64,000 bases of DNA from Pseudeuparius sepicola (Eukaryota; Arthropoda; Insecta; Coleoptera; Anthribidae): NCBI GenBank assembly GCA_963920635.1, contig OY987298.1:69089949-69153948 (forward strand), written 5' to 3'. Shown piece after piece: positions 1 through 10,813 of this stretch; the first letter of the stretch is position 1; every line of letters begins with the position of its first letter. The notes below the pieces were generated by a model. The model was not told the origin of the DNA, did no database searches, and worked only from the letters and a program-made list of their open reading frames with translations. Position numbers and translations under genes: made by a program.

Positions 1-265
1 GTTAGTTGGCGAAGTAAATTGACAAAACTTGGCACATTAGGGTTTCAGGGGGTGCTGAATAAAGCTACGTTGTCAGATTTTCGATAAACAGATCCATAAT
101 AGCGTTTTCCAAAAAATCGCATTGAAAAAAATTATAGCACACCGTGAAGTAGTGCTGCCACCATGATATGTCCCACAAGTGCATAAGGACACTTCCTACA
201 CACGCATGCAGCACATCACAATTTTGCAGGAGTGTTTGAATTCAAATCTGAACAGTATGCAGATA
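1..265. mobile_element. Right arm of an F1 foldback element, cut by the window edge
   Basis: This stretch aligns in the same orientation with the right arm of the F1 palindrome near 14265-14518: the gttagt(t/c)gg start, the 'gggtttcagggrgtg' segment, the 'ctgccaccatgatatgtccc' segment (reversed near 12900) and the end around 'tttgaattcaaatctg'. It is also inverted relative to 3655-3840, so 1-3840 could be mistaken for one element with 200-bp inverted ends. The match to separate F1 copies makes two neighbouring copies more likely. No coding potential. Confidence 0.6.
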
Positions 266-944
266 CAGGGCTTGAAACAATTAATAAAGACTAAACTATA
301 AATATCTTAAAAACCAATGACTTGATGAAGTAAGTATAGTAGAAAAATTGTTCCATTTAAGCAAAGCACTTAGGTGGTTTTTTGATAAAAGCTCAGACAT
401 CTACAGGCATTGATGAAACTATCCGCACAAAATCCTAGCACATTAATGAATGATTTGCCCCTGTCAAGGCCTGCTTGATTTTTAAAATATACAAATATGG
501 TGCAAATTAGTTTCTAATCAAGCAAGGCTGATCTCCCAAAGGTCAAGTTTCAACTCGAAATTTTGTTGTTTTACACCTATCGTATAGTCGATCTGGGTCC
601 ACCCTGTATACATATAAAAATTAGGCCCCTATTTAAAGTCTATATATTTGAAAGTTAGTACCTTCGTCTAAACAGAATTATGTGAATGGCTCTATCGCCC
701 AGGGTCGCACAGATACCCTTTCTAGTTCGTTCCTCTCTATATCCGAGCTTGATATTTTATAATTAAGCCACGACCAAAAAATTATCGATTAAGTAAATTA
801 TAAATGATCATTAATATAAGCGTCCACTTTATGCATTCAGCTCATAAGCATCTTCCGAGTTTATGACTGTCTGACCAATAGCTGCTAATCATGAATAATC
901 ATGAATAATGTCATGGCCAGTGTTGCTGTCTATCAACTTTAATA
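266..944. other. No gene seen; AT-rich repeat-like sequence
   Basis: No convincing open frame or exon was found. A lone 'caccctgtata' near 600 resembles one end of the CAGGGTG-type elements common in this window and may be a decayed terminus. Confidence 0.4.
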
Positions 945-946
945 TA

Positions 947-2334
947 CAGTGTGTCCCACTTAAGGACTGACCACCCCTGTAAAATTTTTATTTATAGCTC
1001 GATTTTCGTAAACTTTTTTTTGTTGGATAGAGCTTCAAAAATGGCATCAAACACATAATTCAGGTGCCTCTTGCGTTAAAGTCATGGCCCACTGAGACGG
1101 TGTTTTAGTGCTGAAATTTCGAGAAGTACTATTAGGGTTTTTTTTAGAGGAAAATTAATGCCAGACTCTTATTCAGCATTGTTCGAAACCCAAACGTACC
1201 AATTTGCTTTGCCGTAGCTCTACAGGGAGTTTCAACATTTTTATTACCACACTTAAGGGCTGACCACCACCGTAAAATTTTTATTTATAGCTCGATTTTC
1301 ATAAACTTTTTTTTGTTGGGTAGAGCTTTAAAAATGGCATTAAATGCATAATTCAGGTGTCTCGTGCGTTAAATTCATGGCCCACTGAGACGGTGTTTTA
1401 GTGCTGAAATTTCGAGAAGTACTATTACGGATTTTTTAGAGGAAAATTAATGCCAGATTCTTATTCAGCATTGTTCGAAACCCAAACGTACCAATTTGCT
1501 TTGCGGTAGCTCTACAGGGAGTTTCAAAATTTTTATTACCACACTTAAGGGCTGACCACCCTCGTAAATTTTTTATTTATAGCTTGATTTTCATAAACTT
1601 TTTGTTGGGTAGAGCTTTAAAAATGGCATTAAATGCATAATTCAGGTGCCTCGTGCGTTAAATTCATGGCCCACTGAGACGGTGTTTTAGTGCTGAAATT
1701 TCGAGAAGTACTATTAGCGATTTTTTAGAGGAAAATTAATGCCGGTTTCTTGTTCAGCGTTGTTGGAAACCCAAACGTACCAATTTGCATTACCATAGCT
1801 CCACAGGGTGTTCCAAGAAAATTAAAAGGAAAAGTAAGGCCGGATTCTTATATGCAGTGAGAGGTTCCAAACAAAAACGTACTAACTTGTAATTAATTTT
1901 CTTAATTTCTGGTAAGTTGGTCACTAAAATATTCATGAGGAACTCATATTCTTTCAAAAATTTATTAGCGAACAAATTTTTTATTTAATTTAATATCATC
2001 AAATACACGAATAAACAACACAACATAACAAAAACTCAAATTTCAGTCATTTCAATTAGTCCTCCATTTTCTAATGCAAATTGGTACGTTTGGGTTTCCA
2101 ACAAGGTTGAATAAAAATCTAGCATTAATTTTTCTCTAAAAAAGTCCCTAATAGTACTTCTCGAAATTTCAGCACTAAAACTTCGTCTCAGTGGGCCATG
2201 AATGTAACGCACGAGGTACCTGAATTAACATTTAATGCCATTTTTAAAGCTCTATCCAACAAAAAAAGTTTATGGAAATCGAGCCATAAATAAAAATTTT
2301 ACAGGGGTGGTCAGTCCTTAAGTGGGACACACTG
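947..2334. mobile_element. TIR element with internal tandem repeats, TA target site
   Basis: The ends are inverted repeats starting CAGTGTGTCCCACTTAAG, flanked on both sides by TA, as expected of Tc1/mariner-type insertions. Inside, a unit of about 293 bp that begins with the same terminal sequence occurs three times in direct orientation (starting near 947, 1250 and 1543) and once inverted (about 2045-2334). Each unit contains the same landmarks: 'ttatttatagctcgatttt', 'ggcccactgagacggtg' and 'cgagaagtactatta'. No transposase frame is visible, so it is non-autonomous. Confidence 0.75.
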
Positions 2335-2336
2335 TA

Positions 2337-3650
2337 TAGTATATTTTGAGTACAATAATTTAAGGAAAATGTAAAATAGGAGACTCTTAGTTTTATAAGT
2401 ATAAATAATTTATAGACAAACCTTAACATATACGCAAACAAATCAATTATTGTAATCAATTTTTAAAATTTGAAGACACAGGAATGACTGAATCAATAAT
2501 TATTTATTATCATGGGTAGATTCAGCATGACGTGATGCAAAATGTAAATTTTGTAAGGTTGCATTTTCTTGTATTCTATGCACAATTTTCATCATTGTAA
2601 ATTATGGTGTTATTTACCTTTATATTGTAAATACATTTCTCTCTATATGCCTCATTAGTATAAGCCTGCACAAAATTGCATCTTCAACTTTTGATACCCA
2701 AGTGACCGATACAAAAAGCAGATTCTAAGAAAGGCACGTGACTGTACTTTGTTGAGGTCTCAAACAATGTGCTACATTGAGTACACTGCAATTAGCTTGT
2801 CAACAAAACAAAAAGTTGTCATTTAATTTTATGCAATTATTATGCATGTATGTATTATGCCCCAAGACATTTGTGAAAATCCAAAATTCAGTGTGGAGTC
2901 CATTGTTGTGTTTTTTGGTAAATCTCTTTCTAGAGCATTGCATAGAAATACAATCATATATTTTTGTTCGAAGAATAAATGATTAAACTTGCAGTGTTTG
3001 ATAATGGTTTTGAAGGATGGTCAAACGAAGCCATAAGCATCTGTATTTTGGATAGTATCAAAACGATTGTAAAACAAAATAAATAAAAATGCCAAAAAGC
3101 CAAAGTCTTTATTATTCCAAAGCCACAGATCATGCAGATTTTCAAATTAAGCCAATAAAAAATTTCTTGGCATGTGCAAGAATTATTAACACAGAGTTAT
3201 GTAAAAAACTAGCACATTTCAAATAGTTAGATCATATTTATTAAAATCTGATTTAAAATGAGATAAAACAAACACTGCAAAATACATCACTTGAACTGGC
3301 TACCTTGTTCAGTAGTTCCTGACGTTCCCGGACATTTCTTGACTGAATTAAGAAACCTATGATTATTAAATGGTTCAATTTTCAAGGAATGGGTTCCCAA
3401 TAGATATTTGCATAACAAATATGGAAATTGTCCTCTTTGGGCAGGTATGTCGAGGAAGACATTTTCCAAATGTATTATGTTTTCCAGTTTTAGCTTTGAA
3501 TGAAATATTTACTGGATTTGCAAATCAAACAATTATGCTTTACTTCACAATGCGTTTTAGATTATTGATTAAGGTAAATTCTCCCAGGGAGATATTGGCA
3601 GGATATATCAGGCAATGCTAACTTGACAATTGTCCTTCTCGGTAACAAAT
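2337..3650. other. No recognisable gene; AT-rich spacer
   Basis: Only short chance open frames occur here (the longest near 3370-3621). None has a recognisable motif or convincing splice context. Confidence 0.4.
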
Positions 3651-3654
3651 ATTT

Positions 3655-4830
3655 CATTCGTGTGTGTGTATGTAGAAAGTGTCCATAATATGCACTTGTG
3701 GGACATGATTTTTTTTTCGATGCGATTTTTTGGGAAATGCTATTAGGGATTTTTTTATCGGATATTTGACAACATAGCTTTAATCAGCACTCCCTGAAAC
3801 TAATGTCCTAAGTTATATTAACTTACTTCGCCAACTAACATTTCTACAGAGCCTTAAAGTTGAGATTTTTTTTTTATATTTTCCATCAAAAATCATCAAT
3901 GTTTGGAAATATTTCAAAATCGGGTAAACTTAAACGAAAAATAAAAAAATATCCCACTAAAAAAGAAAAAAGGAAAGAACACCATCTTACCATTTTAAAA
4001 TAATACTTAAATAATACTTAAATATTATTTTAAAAGGATAGGACAATGTTTACAATTTTCTTTATTAGTGGGACATTTTTAGGATATTTCAATTAAGTTT
4101 ATCCGATTTTCAAATACATATTTCTAAAGAAATCCAGATTTTTTATTGAAAAAAAAAACAATTTTCCTAATTATAAGGTCCTGTAGAAATGTTGAGGACA
4201 GTGTTGATTAAAACTACATTCTACGCTGACAGATTTTCGATAAAAAATCATACTTAAATCTGGCATATTCAAGCATTATTTTAAATAGAGAAAACAGTGT
4301 TCTTTGCCGTTTTCCTTATTAATGTGACATTTAGGGTCTGTTTTGAATAAGTTTGGTCAATTTTCAGATATTTACAAAGCATTCATGATTTCTAATTAAA
4401 AATAAAAAAACAATTTCCAAACTTTAAGGTCCTGTAGAAATGTTAGTCGACGATGTAAGTTAATAAAACTTAAGACATGGGGTTTGAGGGGGTGCTGAAT
4501 AGAGCTACATTGTCAGATTTCCGATAAAAAAAATCAGTAATAGCATAATAATAATCTTTACTTAAGAGAAAGACACAAGACAGTGTAAATTAAATCAAAA
4601 CAGCGTCAATACAAATTGGCTGCCCGAGCACACAAAAACAGTCTCGGTTTCTAACTTTACATGTTTGTATTTAAAAATTCAAGAACGTCATAAGGTTCTA
4701 GTGATAATAGTTTAAGTTCTGAGATAGTTTTTACGCGCTGAGGCAGTTTATTAAAGAATCAAAATCATGCAGCGTATGACAATTTTGCAAGCGTGTTACG
4801 GAAAAAAATTGAACACCTGTTCACAAATTT
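3655..4830. mobile_element. F1 foldback element, rearranged copy
   Basis: Left arm 3655-4020 and right arm from about 4025 are inverted copies of each other, centred on 'aataatacttaaatatta'. They match the arms of the copy at 12803-14518, including 'aagaacaccatc', 'cctgtagaaatgtt' and 'gctacattgtcag'. Part of the right arm is present twice (about 4025-4255 and 4262-4540), a local direct duplication. A LINE 3' end is inserted at about 4541-4750, after which the F1 arm resumes with 'tcaaaatcatgcagcg'. No coding capacity. Confidence 0.6.
4541..4750 (-). mobile_element. LINE 3'-end fragment (Jockey/CR1-type)
   Basis: Read on the minus strand, 4750-4640 translates as the typical tail of a Jockey/CR1-type LINE ORF2, with NKLPQRVKTISELK. 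It is followed by a 3' untranslated region ending in a TTA/AAT-rich tail at the plus-strand left edge (taataataatc at 4541). It is inserted in the right arm of an F1 element, whose sequence continues on both sides. This is a 5'-truncated insertion of about 210 bp, non-functional. Confidence 0.65.
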
Positions 4831-5499
4831 GTTGTTACAAATAAAAAATATTGAAAGTTCAAAGTATGTATAACATGTTTTCAAAAAATACACACTTATT
4901 TTTTTAAATCTTACAAAGAAGCAAAAAAATTTCCGTGCTGGTTCGAAAATTCTTGGATAAAAATAAATTATCATTTCTTAAAATATTGCAGCGCCCCAGA
5001 TATTCCAGCAGTGCCTATGTATTAAAATGTGGGATAAGCCCAGATACCTATAAAAATATCTGATACATCTGTCAACAAAAGTAAAAATTTATTGATTTGT
5101 ATCTTCATTTAACATTTAAACAACCTGTTATTTAAGATGTTATGCAATGCCTACTAGTGCCAGCCTAATAAAATATATCATAGCCTAATCAGGTTTTTTT
5201 GGCATGAACGGAGTATAATTATCCAAAAAGAGAATTGGTAATACAGTAAAACCTCCATTTGCGGACACCTCTGAATAGGGGACACCTCTATATTGTGGAC
5301 AATTTTGTTTTCACAGGATTTTACAATGAGGTTTAATTAATAATACCACCTCTTAATAACGAACCCTCTAAAAAGCGAACACGGACACTCTATTTTTCAC
5401 CCAATACATGAAAATATCTGTAAAATTACCAGATAAATAAATATTGCTGTGGAGAATTTTATTAAATCACTTGACTGGGCGCTATTAGTGCAAATTGCC

Positions 5500-7665
5500 C
5501 TCAAAAAATAAAAATAATCAAAAATGGGGAAAATAATAATAAATGGATTACTCCAGAGATAATAAGAGGCAGCAACAATCTAAAATCTTTGTTTTATTTG
5601 TATAAGCAAACACGTAGCTCTGAAATTTAGAAATGTATAAAACAAAAAAAAGAGCACAAAAAAATTGTAGCCCTCTCAAAAAAAGTTTACTTCAGTAACA
5701 TAATTAAAAATAGTGAAAATAAACAAAAAAAACAACATGGTCACTTGTAAATAGAAATCTAAATAGATATAAAAAACAAATCCAAATAATAGAGATAAAT
5801 AATAATGACAGCGTGGTGAAAGACCCTCAGGAAATGGCTAATGTTTTTGCGAACAGATTTGCCACTGTGGCGAGGGAAGAATTAATTAAAAAATTTAAGG
5901 GTAATTTGTCACATGCCTGTACAGTGCCCAAAAATATTGTCATAAACACGATTGGACTGAGTCAGGTATTCCCTAACGAAATAATTAAAATAATAAACGA
6001 CTTAAAATCAAAAAATGCTGTAGGGTTGGATAACATACCTATTAAAATTAAAAGAGTAAAAAATAAAATTTGCCCACACCTGGTGTACTTGAGCAACAAA
6101 ATGTTTGAAGAATGTATATTTCCCAGTTCTCTCAAGATGGGAGTAATTGTACCTGTTCACAAAAAAGATGATATCAGAAGTTTAAACAATTATAGGCCCA
6201 TTACAATACTAAACTCACTATCCAAAATATTTGAAAAAATATTGACCGACTGCCAGTATGGCTTTCGTAGTGGGAGGTCGACGGCGGGAGCGGCTCGAGG
6301 TTTTGTGAGTGTGATTTATAAAACACTGGACGAAGGAAATTTCGCGGCCGGGCTCTTCTTTGATCTGTCGCGTGCCTTTGATACCTTACAAAAGGAGTTT
6401 ATTTTAAACAAGCTTTCTTATTGTGGCATAAGGGGGAATATGTTGAACTTATTATCTTCCTATTTGGACGGAAGGCAATTTTGTGAGGGTTGGAACAAAA
6501 TATTCACAGCTTGTGGTCAGTGATATAGGAGTACCCCAGGGGTCTGTGTTGGGTCCCCTGTTATTCTTAATTTTTGTCAATGATATGCCTGACTTCATTA
6601 AATGTGGTCATGTAACAATTTTTGCTTATGATACCTCTATCATGGTGTCAGCTGGGACTCCTGAGGAGCTCGAAAGTAGGATGAGACATGTGTTAAGTAA
6701 TTTTGAAAGTTGGTGTGCAGGAAATAATCTCATATTAAATCTGGAGAAGTCTGTGTATGTTCAGTTCAGGATAAGCAGGAGTAAACCACTGGTTAATATT
6801 GTTAATATTGTTTGCAAAGACATGAGGCCACTAAATTTCTTGGTTTATACATAGATGAAACGTTGAGTTGGAAGGAGCATATCGATTTTTTATCTAAAAA
6901 AGTGAATTCTGGATTATTTGCAATATCTAGATTGAAAGAGACCTTGCCTTTAAAGTGTTTGCTGGATGTTTACTATTCAATTGTGTATAGTCACTTATCC
7001 TATAATGTGATCCTATGGGGTGCAAACAATGGTGCACACCGTGTTTTTATAAACCAGAAGAGTGTTGAGACTGATGTTTGACCTCGACTTCAGAGAGAGT
7101 TGCACGAGCCTTTTTGTAAAAAACAAACTACTCACCTTTCCCTGTATTTATATATACAGAATTTTAATTTACGTAAAGGAAAATATAAGTGAGTTTGGTA
7201 CGAATAATGCTTGTCATCAATATAATACCAGGGATGGGCAATTATTATCACTAAATTTACATAAATCTTCGCCCGAATATAGTGGGAATTTTTTTTTAAC
7301 CATTTGCCATATAAAAAACAATTTAAAAAAAGTGTAAGGACTTCTTGGGCCAGAAGGCATATTATTCAGTGAGGGAATATTTGACTGATGTCATATAGTG
7401 AAGTCCCAGGAGTTATATGGTATTTTCCTCTGGGTCAGATTATATCTATTAACTATATCCCTACTGTGGTTACTCAAATTGTTATTTGTTTAAGTGTTTT
7501 ACTTCTAAATCTCTCTTAATGTGTTTTTGAATGTTTGCCATTGAACTATGTAAATTAGGATAATTTTAACGTTTTAATTAGCAATTTTATATCTTGTTGA
7601 CGTGTACATCCATTAATTGTAGATGGCGAAAGTACAAAATAAATGTCTTATGTCTTAATAACAGA
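5500..7665 (+). mobile_element. 5'-truncated LINE, reverse transcriptase in broken frames
   Basis: Four successive frames (5813-6523, 6483-6854, 6812-7081, 7062-7337) together give a Jockey/CR1-type reverse transcriptase. Landmarks are NNYRPITILNSLSKIFEKI (fingers), QYGFRSGRST, FFDLSRAFDT (palm motif A), GVPQGSVLGPLLFLIFVND, then FLGLYIDETLSW and a C-terminal thumb-like region. The catalytic FADD box reads FAYD, so the second aspartate of the pair is shifted or lost. About 20 residues are also missing between EKIL and TDCQYGF. A 3' untranslated region with an AATAAA near 7639 ends around 7665. Endonuclease and ORF1 are absent. It cannot be functional. Confidence 0.8.
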
Positions 7666-7739
7666 CAGACGGGATAGCACCACGGGTGTAGAAAATTTGG
7701 AATTAAGTTTATTGGTTTATTGCACAGTAACAATCTCAG

Positions 7740-9397
7740 TTTGTATTCAAGATAAAATTGATGTTATTGCGGCTAGTGAACAACATAATTTAAGTGTATG
7801 AAAACGTGCGGAAAAGTTTAGTGTGGGAAAAACGCCGGTTAGCGAAATCTTGAAAAATAAAAGTGAAATTAAAAAACTTGTTGAGAAGAATGGAAATTTG
7901 GAGCAAAAAGTTTTCAAAAACTGCTGGTTTGGCCACCGATGAAACTGTTTTTAATTGGTTCTGTAAGGTATGAAATAAGAATATCCTCACATCTGGACTA
8001 GAGGTTTAAAATTTCCAGAAAAATTGATCGTCGGAATAAAACCGTTTTTTTTTTCCGGAAAATTTGGAAAAAAAAAACGAAAAAATAACAATTTTTTTAA
8101 ATAATACATAATAAAAAAGAAATAAAATAAATATTTTTAAATAAAATAATTTATATAATATATAATAAAAAGTTAAAAAGAATGTATGTTTTTAGTTTTT
8201 TATTGTTGATCAATAAGTGTTTTGTTTATTTAATTTGATTTAAATAAAGCATTACTATCAAAATATGTTATTTTTATACTCCTCGAGGTTTTTTCGAGCA
8301 AAATACGTAAGTATACAAAAAATATAATTTGAGTGTTTCTTCAACTTTCTTTGTTTATTTTGTTTATTCGAATTTTATCTGAAATTTTCCATTTTTTCCA
8401 ATTTTTCAATTTTTTGGGCTTCGGAAAAAAACGGAAAAAAAAACCTTGTCTTTTCCAATTTTTTCTGTTTTTTTCCGTGACGTTAAACCTCTAATCTGGA
8501 CCTCTGCTCGAAGAAAAGGCATTAGAATCAGCCCAAAGTTTGCAGCTAACTAACTTCAAAGCTTCCTATGGTTGGTTTGGAAAATTTAAAAAATAAACTT
8601 GCAAAATGTTGAGGAATGGAAAGCTAATTTACAGTCAATATTGAAGGACTACGCCCCCAATGATATTTTTAATGCTCATAGAATGGGACTTTTTTCCGTG
8701 CACTTCCTACAAAAACATTTGCATTAAGAAATGATGTGTGCAGGAGGAAAATCTGCAAAGAGAGACTCACGATAGTTATTGGGAAAAGCAAAAAGCCCAT
8801 ATGTTTTAAAGGAGCATATGTGGATAAATTGCCGATAAGAGTGATATTATGCCAACATGGTTAAAAAACTTCGACGGCAAGATGAAGAGAGAAAAGAGAA
8901 ATGTTGTCTTATTTCTCGATAATGCAACATATCATCCCGTAAAACTGATTTTTCTTCCTCCAAATACCACCTCGCATTGCCAACCTATGGACCAGGGCAT
9001 CATTCAAAACGTTAAAGTTATCTATAGAAGTATGCTTGTCAAAAGACTTTTGGCATTAATGGACACGGAAGAATCACTGGAAATGGTAGAGAAAAGCATT
9101 ACACTAGTCAATGGGTTAATATGGATCTCGCTGGCTTGGAAAAAATTATTGCCTGTAACGGTAAAAAACTGTTTCCTAAAATGTGGATTTATACTGTGTG
9201 ACAGTGACATAAGTGAGTGCGATATAGAAGATGATATACCCTTAGTATTTTTATTTCCAAACTTTAATGTCGCTATTCTTGATTGTATTGATGACATCAC
9301 TGAAACTAGTGATCAAATCGAAACGGAGATTGAAGGAGAAGAACTTGTAGCAAGGATATCATGCATTTCTGTAGCCCATAAAAGAATAAGATCTTAA
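7740..9397 (+). pseudogene. pogo/Tigger transposase remnant (CENP-B HTH and DDE domains)
   Basis: The N-terminal part (7740-7990) reads AEKFSVGKTPVSEILKNK, the CENP-B/pogo N-terminal DNA-binding fold, with an in-frame stop just before it. After the hAT MITE, 8502-8595 gives SGPLLEEKALE and SYGWFGKFKK, the second CENP-B-type HTH. The DDE_1 endonuclease follows: 8640-8850 is frameshifted, and its first catalytic region, usually DETG, reads HRMG here. Frame 8849-9397 carries LFLDNATYHP (second Asp) and LPPNTTSHCQPMDQGII (third acidic residue). The family moves by cut-and-paste into TA sites. Several stops, frameshifts and the lost first Asp make this a pseudogene. Confidence 0.85.
7999..8493. 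mobile_element. hAT-type MITE, copy 1 (495 bp)
   Basis: The terminal inverted repeats are TAGAGGTTTAA / TTAAACCTCTA. The copy is flanked by a perfect 8-bp direct duplication, atctggac (7991-7998 and 8494-8501), the hallmark of hAT insertion. The sub-terminal regions are strings of A- or T-rich 'ccgtttttttcc' motifs. There is no coding capacity. A second copy in opposite orientation lies at 51594-52046. This copy splits the CENP-B-type region of the Tigger transposase. Confidence 0.9.
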
Positions 9398-9861
9398 AAA
9401 ATATTTTTTGAGCTCTAGCAACTTAAATATTGCTAACAATATTTCTCAATCTCGACTTGAAGGTGAATCAGAAATATTTAACAGTAAAATGAAAAAAGCA
9501 AAAGAAATGACCAATAAAGACTATTTTAAATAGAGATATATATTTTTGTTTTCATAATAATAATAACCAATATTTATTTAAGAAAGTTACAAAAGAGATA
9601 CATTTTTGTCATATTATTAATCTACTAAATAAATATTGTAGGTACATATTTTTTGTTAGGTACTAAGTTTATGCTATTTTAGTTTTTCCATTTTGTGATA
9701 ATAATGTACATAATATGCTTTAGTTTTAGATAGAATATATTAAACAAAATAAAACTTGTTTTTTTTTATCCTTTTTCCCAGACCTCTAATTAACAGACAC
9801 CTCTATATACCGGACATTTTAGGATTACCCATGGGTGTCCGCTATTTAGGATGTTTTACTG

Positions 9862-10813
9862 TAATCGGTATTGCTAGAAAATTATACATTATAATACATA
9901 GACTGTGTCAAACTGCAACAAAGTTTTCTTATTCCAGTTCACAGATTTGTGATTGTTTGAAGTTAAATATTTTGTATCTAACTAAGGGGGTCTGGTTATA
10001 TTAAGATACATGAAGTAACATGTTGAAAAAAAATTCTTTCTGAGAATTACTAAAAAATATAAGAACCGAAGATGTTGGACACTTCTAACTTAAACATTAT
10101 TGGGACACTTTTTTATGGGAAATTTAATAATGTTATCGTGTTTTTTGTGATATTCTAGGACAGATATGGAATCAAAATCAACATCATAGTTAAGCTTTCT
10201 CCTGCATGTGTTGACTTGTTGGAAAATCAGGCAAACCTTGAATTTAATTTATTCCAAAACATCCACATGACCTGTTGAAATATTTCCACTGTTTATCCAA
10301 ATATCTGTTTGGCAGCTCTTAGACATTTTACACTCTTGATGTACAAACTACTAAGTATATTGATTTTTCTACACAGCTCTGCAAAATGATTAATTTAATA
10401 TTTCAGCAAAAATTATTAAAAATGATGTTCATTTTATTACCTTTAAATTTATCATTTGCATATCAAACGACATTTTTTGGCACATCATGAATAAATGGAC
10501 ACTCGGTCAAACATAAAAATGTAGACCACAATATACAGGGACATATTTTTGGACATATTCGCCTGCACTTTTTTCTTTGAAAGGTTTTAAAAACGCAAAT
10601 CCAGGGATGGTTACGATTTTTGTATAGCCCCGATTTTCATTAAAACCATTTAGCTATTTAAAATTTGGCACCATAGTGCTAAACAGGGCACCCAAAGAAA
10701 CCTGCCAGTCAGTAAGTCCAGATGAGTAAAGCTGGCTGGTGTACCACAACAGGAATAAGGTCCAATAATTAAATTTTTTTATATGTTGGTTGCCCCCCCC
10801 CCCATATTGTAAA
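9862..10813. other. No gene seen
   Basis: AT-rich sequence without convincing exons. A run of about 12 C residues lies near 10793-10804, just left of the F2 repeat. Confidence 0.4.

Larger units (their letters stand above)
5244..9861 (+). mobile_element. pogo/Tigger-like DNA transposon, dead, with nested insertions
   Basis: The left end CAGTAAAACCTCC and right end ...GGATGTTTTACTG are inverted, and each is flanked by TA. Both sub-termini carry the 'gacacctctat' and 'ggac' repeats typical of Tigger-class ends. The interior holds a plus-strand pogo-type transposase broken into pieces: CENP-B N-terminal segment 7740-7990, CENP-B-type HTH segment 8502-8595 and DDE segment 8640-9397. A LINE (about 5500-7665) sits upstream of the gene and a hAT MITE (7999-8493) sits within it. 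It is an old copy, possibly a target for later insertions. Confidence 0.85.

Noticed and set aside
1..3840. Reading 1-3840 as one element with 200-bp inverted ends
   Set aside because: The two ends match arms of the F1 palindrome, and the F1 sequence continues past 3840, so two F1 copies explain it better.
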